From Bradyrhizobium sp. Arg816 (lineage in GTDB: Bacteria > Pseudomonadota > Alphaproteobacteria > Rhizobiales > Xanthobacteraceae): a DNA stretch of 64,000 bases. Made by a program: the position numbers and the translations under genes. The first letter of the stretch is position 1, and every line of letters begins with the position of its first letter. Shown piece after piece: positions 54,888 to 63,582 of the stretch. The notes below the pieces were generated by a model, which saw only the letters and a program-made list of their open reading frames with translations, was not told the origin of the DNA and did no database searches. The DNA lies in contig NZ_JAPRAQ010000015.1 in the NCBI RefSeq assembly GCF_029989365.1, positions 1-64,000 of the forward strand, given 5' to 3'.

Positions 54888-55194
54888 CGCGCTTCTCCAA
54901 CTGACGTTTCAACTCGCTGAGCGCGGCGAGCTTGCCGCGTTCGAATTTCCTGATCCAGCGTTCGCCGATCTGATGGATCGGCACCGGATTGAGGTAATGC
55001 AGCTTCTCGCGGCCATGCCTGACAGTCGTGACCAGGTTGGCCTCTTCGAGGATGACAAGGTGCTTGGTCACGGCCTGACGCGTCATCGCAAGGCCCTCGC
55101 AGAGTTCGTTCAGCGTCTGGCCGTTCCTGGCGTGAAGCCTGTCCAGCAGCGACCGTCGTGACGCATCGGCGAGCGCTTTGAAGACTTCATCCAT
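54880..55194 (-). CDS. ArsR-family regulator of the SRPBCC operon, 104 aa
   Basis: Winged helix (MDEVFKALADASRRSLLDRL, LAMTRQAVTKHLVILEEANL, wing VRHGREKLHYLNPVP). No metal-binding Cys cluster; this SRPBCC-linked ArsR subgroup probably senses through its partners. The operator at 55209-55224 lies just upstream. The start at 55194 is preferred over 55212 because FKALADASRR is the usual N terminus. Confidence 0.9.
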   Translation of the reverse strand: MDEVFKALADASRRSLLDRLHARNGQTLNELCEGLAMTRQAVTKHLVILEEANLVTTVRHGREKLHYLNPVPIHQIGERWIRKFERGKLAALSELKRQLEKRDE

Positions 55195-55208
55195 GGCGGC
55201 AATAATAG

Positions 55209-55224
55209 GCAACCAAATGGTTGC
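55209..55224. promoter_or_regulatory. ArsR operator
   Basis: GCAACC-AAAT-GGTTGC is a perfect palindrome 15 bases before the ArsR start. Its form matches operators of ArsR-SRPBCC operons in Actinobacteria and Rhizobiales. Confidence 0.8.
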
Positions 55225-55310
55225 ATGTCAAGATGGTGTCTTTGGCGCCCGGAAATGGCTGTGCTAGCCTTGAAGCCCAGCCAACGCAGATTGGTTCCGG
55301 GAGAGCCTTG

Positions 55311-56759
55311 ATGTTCCGTTGCGTCCCACTCGCTGCAGGTCTTGTCCTTTTCGCCTGCAGCATCACGGCCCAGGCACAACAGAAGCAGACCATCGGCGCG
55401 CCGCCGGAAGCGTCCAACATGAAGCTGGTCGGCACCAACGACCTGCAGGCGCGCAGCGCGTACCAGCCGACCATCCATCGCCAGGGCGATCGCTGGATCG
55501 CCTATATCGGCCATCACGGCGGCACCGACGACGTGCCCGCGCCCGTCAATCCGATGACGGGGCAGGCCGAACCGAACGGAACGTCCATCGTCGACGTCAC
55601 CGATCCCGCGCGTCCAAAATATCTGCGGCATCTGCCGGGACAGGAAGGCAAGTACGAATCCGGCGGCGCGCAGATGGTACGGGTTTGCGACGGCAAGTCG
55701 TTGCCGAAGGGCGATCCCAATGCGGTCTACATGCTCCGCACCTTCGGTAGCGAGGCGCATGAGATCTGGAACGTCGCCGACCCCGCTAATCCCGTGCTCG
55801 TCACCCGCATCGGCGGGTTGAAGGACACCCACAAAAGCTGGTGGGAGTGCGACACCGGCATCGCCTTTCTCGTCTCCGGCGCGCCAGACTGGCGCACGCG
55901 GCGCATGACGCAAATCTACGACCTCGGCGATCCCGCGCATCCGCAGAAAATCCGCGACTTTGGCCTGCCCGGCCAGGAGCCCGGCTCGACCGGCGCCGTG
56001 CCGACCGAATTGCACGGGCCGATCTCGACCGGGCCCGACGGCAATCGCGTGTTCTTCGGCTACGGCACCAACAAGGGCGGCATTTTGCAGATCGTCGATC
56101 GCGACAAGTTGCTGAACGGGCCGAAGGAGCCGACGCCGGACAATCTGCGCTATCCCGAGATTTCGCGCATGCCGATGTCCGCCTTCAACGGCGCGCACAC
56201 GACGTTCCCGATGCTCGACATGCCCGTCGCCGAATTCGCCGAGGACAAGGACGGCAAGACCCGCGACATCGTCATGATCGTCGACGAGGCGATTCTGAAC
56301 GAATGCGGCGAGGCGCGGCAGATGGTGTGGTTCGCCGACGTCACCACCGAGACGCGGCCGATGATGATCTCGAGCTACACCGTGCCGGAGGCGGGCGGAC
56401 AGTTCTGCCAGCGCGGCGGCCGCTTCGGCTCGCACTCCTCGAACGAGAGCATGGCGCCGGTCTATTACAAGAAGATGGCCTTCATCGCCTTCTTCAATGC
56501 GGGCGTGCGCGCGCTCGACATCCGCGATCCCTATCATCCGAAGGAGGTCGGCTATTTCATCCCGGCGATCACGCAGGCCACCGACAAGCGCTGCATTCCC
56601 GTCGAGGGCGGCGAGCGCTGCAAGGTCGCGATCCAGACCAACAATGTCGAGACGGATGATCGCGGCTACATCTACATCGTCGACCGCGCCAACACCGGTC
56701 TGCATATCCTCGAGCTGACCGGACCGGCGCGCGCGGCCGCCGGCCTGCCGAGGAACTGA
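55311..56759 (+). CDS. LVIVD-repeat secreted protein, 482 aa
   Basis: A signal peptide (MFRCVPLAAGLVLFACSITA, cleaved near AQA) precedes several LVIVD-type beta-propeller blades (TSIVDVTDPARPKYLRHLP, IWNVADPANPVLVTRIGGLK, IYDLGDPAHPQKIRDFGLPG, ALDIRDPYHPKEVGYFIPAI). Such propellers are binding scaffolds in the periplasm or outside the cell. The next gene starts one base after its stop and may be co-expressed. Length is typical. Confidence 0.9.
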   Translation: MFRCVPLAAGLVLFACSITAQAQQKQTIGAPPEASNMKLVGTNDLQARSAYQPTIHRQGDRWIAYIGHHGGTDDVPAPVNPMTGQAEPNGTSIVDVTDPARPKYLRHLPGQEGKYESGGAQMVRVCDGKSLPKGDPNAVYMLRTFGSEAHEIWNVADPANPVLVTRIGGLKDTHKSWWECDTGIAFLVSGAPDWRTRRMTQIYDLGDPAHPQKIRDFGLPGQEPGSTGAVPTELHGPISTGPDGNRVFFGYGTNKGGILQIVDRDKLLNGPKEPTPDNLRYPEISRMPMSAFNGAHTTFPMLDMPVAEFAEDKDGKTRDIVMIVDEAILNECGEARQMVWFADVTTETRPMMISSYTVPEAGGQFCQRGGRFGSHSSNESMAPVYYKKMAFIAFFNAGVRALDIRDPYHPKEVGYFIPAITQATDKRCIPVEGGERCKVAIQTNNVETDDRGYIYIVDRANTGLHILELTGPARAAAGLPRN

Positions 56760-56760
56760 C

Positions 56761-57303
56761 GTGCGGCGCGGGGCGGCGATTGCGACTATGGCCATCGCGC
56801 TCGGCGTGTCCGGCGTCGGGGCCTATCGGCTTGCGCCGGCGCCGGCGGTGGAATCAGCGGGCTGGCGCGAAGTCGCATGGCCGTTCCCGCGCGACGGCTG
56901 GCCCGCCGGCCGCGCGTTCCGCTGCGACGGTGCCTGCGCGGGAACCGAGCTCTACGTGCGCGCCAAGCGCGGCTTCTGCAATTGCGACCGCGGCGTCGCC
57001 GACGATGATGAGGTCGATCGCGTGGCCGACATCGATCTGATCAGCCCACGCTTTGCCGCCGTCGCACCGGGTGAGGAAGTGGGACTTGGCGAGATGCGCG
57101 GCCGTGCCAGGCGCTATGATCTCGATACGGCCGACGGCGTCCGCCATGCCGCGATCGGCATCGCCGTCTCGCGCCGCTGCGATCTCTTCGTCGCTGCGGC
57201 CCAGGGGCGTGGCGAAGCAGGCGCCGTGCAGCGTGCGGCGCTGGCGTTCCTGGAGACGCCGGAGATGAAGGTATGGGCGACCGCGGCGCTGGACGGCAAG
57301 TGA
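56761..57303 (+). CDS. exported hypothetical protein, 180 aa
   Basis: Signal-like N terminus (RRGAAIATMAIALGVSGVGA) then FPRDGWPAGRAFRCDGACAG, YVRAKRGFCNCDRGVADDDE and SRRCDLFVAAAQGRG. Cys residues suggest disulfides in the periplasm. It begins with GTG one base after the LVIVD gene, so the two are an operon. No enzyme family was recognised. Confidence 0.75.
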   Translation: MRRGAAIATMAIALGVSGVGAYRLAPAPAVESAGWREVAWPFPRDGWPAGRAFRCDGACAGTELYVRAKRGFCNCDRGVADDDEVDRVADIDLISPRFAAVAPGEEVGLGEMRGRARRYDLDTADGVRHAAIGIAVSRRCDLFVAAAQGRGEAGAVQRAALAFLETPEMKVWATAALDGK

Positions 57304-57348
57304 GTGTCATGCATTAATGCGCCAAACCGCTCTCAGCGAGTCCTCCCC

Positions 57349-57969
57349 ATGATGTCCATGCAAGCCTATTTCGCCTTCGTCGCCGCCTGCATTGCGCTGG
57401 CCCTGCTGCCGGGGCCGATCGTCACCCTCGTCATCGCCAACGGCCTGCGTCACGGCACGCGCGCGGCGCTGACCAACATTCTCGGCGTGCAGATGGGGCT
57501 GTTAATCGTGATTGGCATCCTTGCGGTCGGCCTCACCTCGCTCATGGCGACGATGGGCTATTGGTTCGACTGGGTGCGCTTCGCAGGCGCGGCCTATCTG
57601 GTCTGGCTCGGCATCAAGCTGATCCGCGCTCCGGTTGAAGGCGTCGACACCGACGCGCCTCCGCCTCCCCCTCGCGGCGGCTTTCTCTTGCAGGGCTTTG
57701 TCGTGGCGTTGTCGAACCCGAAGCTGCTGGTGTTCTTCGGCGCGTTCATTCCGCAATTCATGGACATGAGCAAGGATCACCTCTCGCAGGTCCTGGTGCT
57801 CGGAATCACCTTCATGGTGCTTGCCGGCCTGACGGACGGAATCTACGCGCTGCTTGCCGGTCAGGTCCGCGGCTTTTTCTCGGCGCGCCGCACCCGCTTG
57901 GTGTCGCGCGTGTCCGGCGGCTTCATGATCGGTGGCGGCATCTGGCTGGCGCTCATCCGGGCCAAATGA
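57349..57969 (+). CDS. LysE/RhtB-family amino-acid exporter, 206 aa
   Basis: Five to six membrane helices with the LysE pattern (ALLPGPIVTLVIANGLRHGT, LTNILGVQMGLLIVIGILAV, FVVALSNPKLLVFFGAFIPQ). LysE/RhtB proteins export amino acids or homoserine lactones. The Met at 57349 is the likely start; 57352 and 57358 are possible. No regulator lies beside it. Confidence 0.9.
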   Translation: MMSMQAYFAFVAACIALALLPGPIVTLVIANGLRHGTRAALTNILGVQMGLLIVIGILAVGLTSLMATMGYWFDWVRFAGAAYLVWLGIKLIRAPVEGVDTDAPPPPPRGGFLLQGFVVALSNPKLLVFFGAFIPQFMDMSKDHLSQVLVLGITFMVLAGLTDGIYALLAGQVRGFFSARRTRLVSRVSGGFMIGGGIWLALIRAK

Positions 57970-58043
57970 GCCGATAGCCTGTTGAACCTTCGTCCGCGGC
58001 GATGCGTCCAATCGGGCATTGCCGCTGACGAAGGAATTTGGCC

Positions 58044-59027
58044 GTGCCCGAGCTGCCCTGGTTCGTCTACGCGATGCTGTTCGCACCACTCGGGCTGTTA
58101 TTGGTCGCTGCCGTCGTGAAGACCTGGCAGGTGCGCGAGGCGCGAAGCTGGCCGCAGGCATCGGGCAAGGTCGTCCGTTCGGTCGCCGAGGTGCGCGAGG
58201 TCAGGGTGTCTGACAGCGACCGCGAGGAAGGCTATCGGCTCGAAAGCCGCAATTTTGCGAACGTGACTTACGAATATCCGGTCGGCAGCCGCAAGCTGAG
58301 CTGTAACCGCATCTCGATCGGCGAGGATCTCGGCAATTTCGAGGTCGCCGAGAAGCTCGCAAAATATCCCGCCGGCAGTGTCGTCACCGTCTATTACAAT
58401 CCGCGCCATCCCGATCAGGCCGTGCTCGAGCGCGACCTGCCCAAGGGGCTATGGGGCTGCCTCGGCATCGGCACGGCGATCGCGTTTGGCGTCGTGTTCG
58501 GCTCGGCGTTCGGTCTCAACCAGACTTATGCCTACCTTGCGCACCACATCGGGCGGCCCGATCTCGCGGGCCTCGTCGTCGGCTTCGGCGCGTTCGGCCT
58601 CGTCATCGCGCTGATGGGGTATGGGGTGCGGCGGCAGGCGTTGAAGGCGGCGCGCTGGCCGGTGGTGCCGGGCACGATCAAGCTGTCGGGGGTCGAGCAA
58701 TATCACGAGGCCAGCGAGCCGGGCGAGCGCCGCGGCACCGAGATGTTCGGCAAGCGCGTGACCTACACCTATCGCTATCAGAACGTCAGCTACACCAATG
58801 AATGCGCGCGCGTCGCGGCCGGGACGCGGTCGGGGTCCGACGAGATGTTGAAGAAGCTGATGTCGCGCTACAAGCACGGCGCGACCGTCGAGGTGCGCGT
58901 CAATCCCGACAACCCGGCCGAGGCAACACTCGATACAAGCGGCCCCGTCCGCATCGCCTGGCTGCTGTGGGGCATCGCTGCGATTTTCGCTGCGCTCGCG
59001 GTGTTCGTCGCGACGCGGGGCGGCTAG
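58044..59027 (+). CDS. DUF3592 membrane protein, 327 aa
   Basis: Two DUF3592-type extracytoplasmic domains (EYPVGSRKLSCNRISIGEDL, YYNPRHPDQAVLERDL; TYRYQNVSYTNECARVAAGT, VNPDNPAEATLD) with membrane helices near residues 10-30, 150-170, 190-210 and 300-320. The GTG at 58044 sits 8 bases after AAGGA; a TTG at 58038 is possible. The domain duplication within one chain is notable. Function unknown. It converges on the amidohydrolase gene with a 4-base overlap. Confidence 0.85.
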   Translation: MPELPWFVYAMLFAPLGLLLVAAVVKTWQVREARSWPQASGKVVRSVAEVREVRVSDSDREEGYRLESRNFANVTYEYPVGSRKLSCNRISIGEDLGNFEVAEKLAKYPAGSVVTVYYNPRHPDQAVLERDLPKGLWGCLGIGTAIAFGVVFGSAFGLNQTYAYLAHHIGRPDLAGLVVGFGAFGLVIALMGYGVRRQALKAARWPVVPGTIKLSGVEQYHEASEPGERRGTEMFGKRVTYTYRYQNVSYTNECARVAAGTRSGSDEMLKKLMSRYKHGATVEVRVNPDNPAEATLDTSGPVRIAWLLWGIAAIFAALAVFVATRGG

Positions 59028-59830
59028 TCGACTAGCCTCTCGCTGCGCAATTCCAGCTCGATCTCCGCAAAAATCCTCGCCAGCCGCTCCGCCCATTGCT
59101 GCTGGCCGGACTGATCCGCGATCAGATCCTGGCGGATCTCGATGCCGGTGTTGACGAGGCCGCGGGCTTCGCCGTGGACGGGGATGGTGTAGTCGCTGAG
59201 GTCGCTCACCGCATAGGGCTCGTTGTCGCCGACGACGAGATCGCCTTCAGCGCGCAAATGTTTCAGCAGCAGCTGCGGCAGCACGGTGTCGCGGTTATAA
59301 AGCGCGGCGATGTGCCAGGGCCGGGCGACGCCGGCATAAACCGGTGTGAAGCTGTGCAGCGACACCAGCACCGTCGGCCGCGCGTGGTGCAGGCGGCGGT
59401 CGATCGCGGCATCGATGCGGCGGTGATAGGGCTCGAAGATCTCGCGCCGCCGCGCCGTACGCTCGGCCTCGGAGATGCTCTCGTTGCGCGGGATCGCGGT
59501 CGCTTCGGAGAACACGGGGATCGAGCTTGCGACGCCGGGGGAGCGGTTGCAGTCGATCACGAGCCGCGAATAGCGCTGCGCGATCAGATGCGCATCGAGC
59601 ATTCTTGCCAGCCGCTCAGCGACGCCGGCAATGCCGATGTCCCAGGCGATGTGCCGCGTGAGCTCGCTTGCCGCGACGCCGAGGTCGCCGAGCGCGCGCG
59701 GCAAGATCCGTCCGTAATGATCCGAGGTGAGCAGGAAAGGCGATGCCCCATCCGCATTGACCTCATGCACCGGCGGAATGTCCCCCGCGCCGAGCAGTTG
59801 ATCGGTCGCGTCGGCCGTGTTCAAGTCCAT
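59024..59830 (-). CDS. N-formylglutamate amidohydrolase-family protein, 268 aa
   Basis: VHEVNADGASPFLLTSDHYG, LVIDCNRSPG, VLVSLHSFTPVYAGVARPWH and GDNEPYAVSD are the FGase motifs (N-formylglutamate deformylase, HutG-type zinc hydrolase). Without other hut genes nearby the substrate may be another N-formyl or acyl amino acid. Length fits. It overlaps the DUF3592 gene's end by 4 bases in the convergent sense. Confidence 0.88.
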   Translation of the reverse strand: MDLNTADATDQLLGAGDIPPVHEVNADGASPFLLTSDHYGRILPRALGDLGVAASELTRHIAWDIGIAGVAERLARMLDAHLIAQRYSRLVIDCNRSPGVASSIPVFSEATAIPRNESISEAERTARRREIFEPYHRRIDAAIDRRLHHARPTVLVSLHSFTPVYAGVARPWHIAALYNRDTVLPQLLLKHLRAEGDLVVGDNEPYAVSDLSDYTIPVHGEARGLVNTGIEIRQDLIADQSGQQQWAERLARIFAEIELELRSERLVD

Positions 59831-60035
59831 CCTGATTGCCTATGGAAAAAGCAGTTACAGTCTAAATTGGGCAGCAATGGCTTGCAGGTCGGTCCACCCA
59901 AAATCGTCATGATCGCCAGACGATGCCGTTGCCGGCGATTCATCACAAGACCAAATCTCGCTTGCCCCCGGGACTTCGCTGGACGAAGGAAATGTGCGGC
60001 TGTCGTTTCGCTCGATTGACGGCTATAGACACCCC

Positions 60036-60434
60036 ATGACCTCCGATCGACTTTTCGTCTACGGCACCCTGATGCGCGGCTTCGACCATCCGATGGCGCG
60101 GCTGCTTGCAGGACATGCGGACTTTTTGGGCGACGCGACGTGTCGCGGCCGGCTCGTTCTCGTGAAGCATTATCCCGGATTGCTGCTGTCGAACGCAGCC
60201 TCCGATGTCGTCCATGGTGAGCTTTTTCAATTGCGCGTGCCCGACGAGCTCCTGCGCGAGCTCGACATGTACGAGGCCTGCGGCGAGGGCTTTCCGGAGC
60301 CGACCGAATATCTGCGCGCGCTGATTGACGTGACGTTGCCTGACGGCACAACGGAGAAGGCCTGGACCTATGTCTACAACTGGCCGGTCGGCGATCTGCC
60401 CGTCATCGAGACCGGACGCTTCCTGGATCATTAA
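60036..60434 (+). CDS. gamma-glutamylcyclotransferase-like protein, 132 aa
   Basis: LFVYGTLMRGFDHPMARLLA carries the YGTL substrate loop. The GELFQL strand and LDMYEACGEGF follow the GGCT/AIG2 fold. Members release 5-oxoproline from gamma-glutamyl compounds. The start at 60036 is preferred over 59994 because the YGTL motif is normally near the N terminus. Ends 4 bases into the convergent chlorite-dismutase-like gene. Confidence 0.85.
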   Translation: MTSDRLFVYGTLMRGFDHPMARLLAGHADFLGDATCRGRLVLVKHYPGLLLSNAASDVVHGELFQLRVPDELLRELDMYEACGEGFPEPTEYLRALIDVTLPDGTTEKAWTYVYNWPVGDLPVIETGRFLDH

Positions 60435-60994
60435 GCCGAGAGCACTTCCTTCACCACGCGCACGTCCACCTCGCGCTCGACGTAGGTCCACTCCTCGGTC
60501 TCCCTGAGCATCGCCACCAGCTCTTCGAACAGCGAGGCATCTGCGGGTGCGAACTCGAACCAGGTCAGGAAGTCGAAGGGGCCGCCGAGGTCGCGGCTGT
60601 GGTAGAGCTGCCGGGCGATCGCTGGCAGGAAGCGCAGGCTGCTCGCGATGTGGTGCGACTTGTCCTCGAAAATCTTGCGGCGCTCTTCCTGCGTCAGCTC
60701 CCACCAGGCTTGCGACTTGCGGATCGGGATCAGCGCCGCGGAGGTGGCCTCGAGCCGGCCGAGCCCGGCCTGCACCGCGGTGAGCTGCTGCTTCTCGGCG
60801 CGCTCGGTGTAGCGCAAGCTGCTCGCTACGCCCACCAGTCGCCACGCATTGCGCGAGGGCACCAGCGGCAATGCGACGGCATCGCTGTCGACGACCGACA
60901 GCGCCGGCATGAAGGGCAGGGGCTCGCCCGTCACTGGCGAAATCGAGGTGACGCGCCAACCCCCGCTATGGCCGCCTCGAAACGTCCTGAACAT
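60431..60994 (-). CDS. chlorite-dismutase-like heme protein, 187 aa
   Basis: The Cld fold is recognised in SQAWWELTQEERRKIFEDKS and HSRDLGGPFDFLTWFEFAPA. The family includes chlorite dismutases, HemQ and uncharacterised members that bind heme. Many Rhizobiales carry a Cld-like gene of this length. Whether it degrades chlorite or acts in heme metabolism cannot be read from sequence. It converges on the GGCT gene. Confidence 0.8.
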   Translation of the reverse strand: MFRTFRGGHSGGWRVTSISPVTGEPLPFMPALSVVDSDAVALPLVPSRNAWRLVGVASSLRYTERAEKQQLTAVQAGLGRLEATSAALIPIRKSQAWWELTQEERRKIFEDKSHHIASSLRFLPAIARQLYHSRDLGGPFDFLTWFEFAPADASLFEELVAMLRETEEWTYVEREVDVRVVKEVLSA

Positions 60995-61185
60995 GGCCTA
61001 TCGAAGCGTGGAACCGGGTTGGATTCAAGCTTTCTGTCGGTCGGGGCTCGCGCTCCGCGCGCCCCGGAATGACGGAGGGGCTGTGAACAGCGCGTATAAT
61101 CCTGACAAACCTGACTTTTGGCCGGGCCGCACCTATATCCCTGATCCTTCGCCCGACTCACCCGGATTCGCGTTACATACACGCC

Positions 61186-63204
61186 ATGCGCTTCACGCCC
61201 CAGTTCCTCGACGAGCTTCGTGCCCGGCTTTCGGTCTCCGAAGTCGTGGGCAAGCGCGTGAAGCTGAAGAAGGCCGGGCGGGAATGGAAGGGGCTGTCGC
61301 CGTTCCAGCAGGAGAAGACGCCGTCCTTCTACGTCAACGACCAGAAGGGATTTTACCACGACTTCTCCTCCGGCAAGCACGGCGACATCATCACCTTCGT
61401 GATGGAGACCGACGGCCTGCCGTTCGCGGAGGCCGTGGAGCGGCTCGCCGGCATGGCGGGCCTGCCGCTGCCGGCGGTGACGCCGGATGCGGCGCGGCAC
61501 GAGCAGCGGCGCCGCACGCTGCATGATGTCATGGAGCTCGCGGCGAAATTCTTCGCCGAGACGCTGGCCTCGCGCGTCGGCGCCAAGGCGCGCGGCTATC
61601 TCGCCGATCGCGCGATCTCGCCGGCGACGCAAGTGCAGTTCCGCCTCGGCTATGCGCCGCCGCCACCCGAGCGCTTCGCGCTGAAGGAGCATCTCGGCAA
61701 GCTCGGCGTTTCCGTCGAGGACATGATCGAGACGGGGCTGCTCGTTGCCGGCAACGACATTCCCGTGCCCTACGATCGCTTCCGCGATCGCGTGATGTTT
61801 CCGATCACGGATCTGCGTGGCCGCGTCATCGCCTTCGGCGGGCGTGCGCTGGAAAAGGACGTTCCGGCAAAATACCTGAACTCGCCGGAGACGCCGCTCT
61901 TCCACAAGGGCGACAATCTCTACAATCACCAGACTGCGCGCAAAGCCACCCACGCTGGCAGCGCGCTGATCGTGGTCGAAGGCTATGTCGACGTCATCGC
62001 CATGGTGACGGCAGGCTTTGCAGGTGCCGTGGCGCCGCTCGGCACCGCGCTGACCGAAAACCAGCTCGCGCTGCTCTGGAAGATGGCGGACGAGCCGATC
62101 CTTTGCTTCGACGGCGATCGCGCCGGACAGAAGGCCGCCTATCGCGCGGCCGACCTCGCCTTGCCATTTCTTGCGCCGGGCAAGAGCCTGCGCTTTGCGC
62201 TGCTGCCGGAAGGGCAGGACCCCGACGATCTCGTCCGCTCGGGCGGCCGCGGCGCGATCGACGATGTCATCGCGGCGGCGAAGCCGCTCGCCGAGATGAT
62301 CTGGTCGCGCGAACTCGAAGGCGGCAACTTTGCCACGCCCGAACGCCGTGCCGCGCTGGAAGCGCGCGTCAAGGAGCTGTCCAACGGCATCCGCGACGAG
62401 GTGGTGCGGCGCTATTATCGCGACGATTTTGCCGAACGGCTTCGACGCACCTTCGCGCCCGAGGGCGGACGCGGCGGCTTTGCCGGCCGGGGCAATTTCC
62501 AAGGCAATTCCGGCCGCTCCTTCCAGCCCCGCAACGGGGGGCAGGCGAATCGATTCGGGGGCCAGGGATTCGGTAGCCAAGGGCGGCGTGGAGCCCCGGG
62601 GCCTGCCTTTATCCCCTCCGGCCCCTATCAGGCGGCGAGCCCCCAGCTGGCAGCCAGCCCGATCATGAAGGGCCAGCGCAGCGCCATATCCCGGCGCGAA
62701 GCCCTGATCCTGCAAATCCTGATCAACCACCCTTGGCTGCTGCATGACCACCTTGAGGAGGTCGCCGCCCTGGAGCTGGCCCATCCCGAGGCCCATAAGC
62801 TCCGGGCCGGTATCATCGCCGCCTTCGCCAACGACCACCACCACTCGCCGGACCCCGGCGAGCTGGCCGAGAAGATGCGAGCCGATATCGAGAAGGGTGG
62901 ATTCTCACAGCTTCTTCAAAGGGTTGAGAACGGTATCACGACTGCAGCGGTGTGGGGTGCCCGCGAGGGCGCGGCCCGGGACGACGTTCTCTCCACCTGG
63001 CATCAGCTCGTTGCCTTGCATCGGCAATACCATTCACTACTTAGAGAGCTGAAGGACGCCGAGCTGGCCTTGGGGGAGGACCCCAGCGAGGCCAATTTGG
63101 CGTGGCTGCGTGACGTCAAGGCTCGGATAGGAGAAGTCGACGGTACCGAGGCCCTGATCGAGGGTTTTGGCGAGCTGTCGGGCCGGTTCCAGAAGAGCGT
63201 GTGA
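61186..63204 (+). CDS. dnaG: DNA primase, 672 aa
   Basis: The N-terminal CHC2-like region (LSPFQQEKTPSFYVNDQKGF) has lost the zinc-binding Cys/His residues: the usual C-P-F-H is S-P-F-Q, and the CxxC pair is D-x3-S. The TOPRIM core is intact, with Glu265 (VVEGYVDVIAM) and Asp309-x-Asp311 (CFDGDRAG). A Gly-rich linker (about 425-470) leads to the helicase-binding end. DnaG makes RNA primers at forks. It is followed by rpoD, as in the macromolecular-synthesis operon. Confidence 0.95.
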   Translation: MRFTPQFLDELRARLSVSEVVGKRVKLKKAGREWKGLSPFQQEKTPSFYVNDQKGFYHDFSSGKHGDIITFVMETDGLPFAEAVERLAGMAGLPLPAVTPDAARHEQRRRTLHDVMELAAKFFAETLASRVGAKARGYLADRAISPATQVQFRLGYAPPPPERFALKEHLGKLGVSVEDMIETGLLVAGNDIPVPYDRFRDRVMFPITDLRGRVIAFGGRALEKDVPAKYLNSPETPLFHKGDNLYNHQTARKATHAGSALIVVEGYVDVIAMVTAGFAGAVAPLGTALTENQLALLWKMADEPILCFDGDRAGQKAAYRAADLALPFLAPGKSLRFALLPEGQDPDDLVRSGGRGAIDDVIAAAKPLAEMIWSRELEGGNFATPERRAALEARVKELSNGIRDEVVRRYYRDDFAERLRRTFAPEGGRGGFAGRGNFQGNSGRSFQPRNGGQANRFGGQGFGSQGRRGAPGPAFIPSGPYQAASPQLAASPIMKGQRSAISRREALILQILINHPWLLHDHLEEVAALELAHPEAHKLRAGIIAAFANDHHHSPDPGELAEKMRADIEKGGFSQLLQRVENGITTAAVWGAREGAARDDVLSTWHQLVALHRQYHSLLRELKDAELALGEDPSEANLAWLRDVKARIGEVDGTEALIEGFGELSGRFQKSV

Positions 63205-63582
63205 TGAAAGAATCATGCGGACGGCCGGGACCGGAACCGCTAAAAGACTCGCCAAATCCAAGGTTTGGCGGCAAAAACAGGGTTAATCGAGGCTTAACGG
63301 TCTTGTAGCACTTTGGCCACCAGGCGGCCGCAGGCAGAACAGACGCGTCAGGAATGAATCCGCGCAATCGCTGTTGGCACTACACCTGCATCCGCTGCGA
63401 CAAAGGGGCTCACGAAGCGTTAGGCAAATCCGGCGAGAGAAAGGTCGGGGTGGCGAGAGATAGGCGCGCCGCCCTTTCCGTGTCGCGATCTGACGAAGCG
63501 AGAGCGTCGAACAACAGGTTCAAGTGAATTCAGGCGGGCGGGCCGTTCGGCCTTCTGCATGAAGCGCGTTTAGGAGCAATGG
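63205..63582. other. 378-nt dnaG-rpoD spacer
   Basis: No gene was found. CGCCAAA and TTTGGCG form a hairpin at 63250-63270, 46 bases after the dnaG stop, without a T-run. The spacer presumably holds the rpoD promoter(s); none is clear by eye. The rpoD ribosome site is TAGGAGC at 63571. Confidence 0.5.

Noticed and set aside
55110..56795. 561-codon minus-strand frame
   Set aside because: Shadow of the LVIVD-repeat gene; its composition (Arg/His/Asp-rich, no domain) is typical of antisense.
60931..62844. 637-codon minus-strand frame
   Set aside because: Shadow of dnaG, whose TOPRIM motifs are clear on the plus strand.
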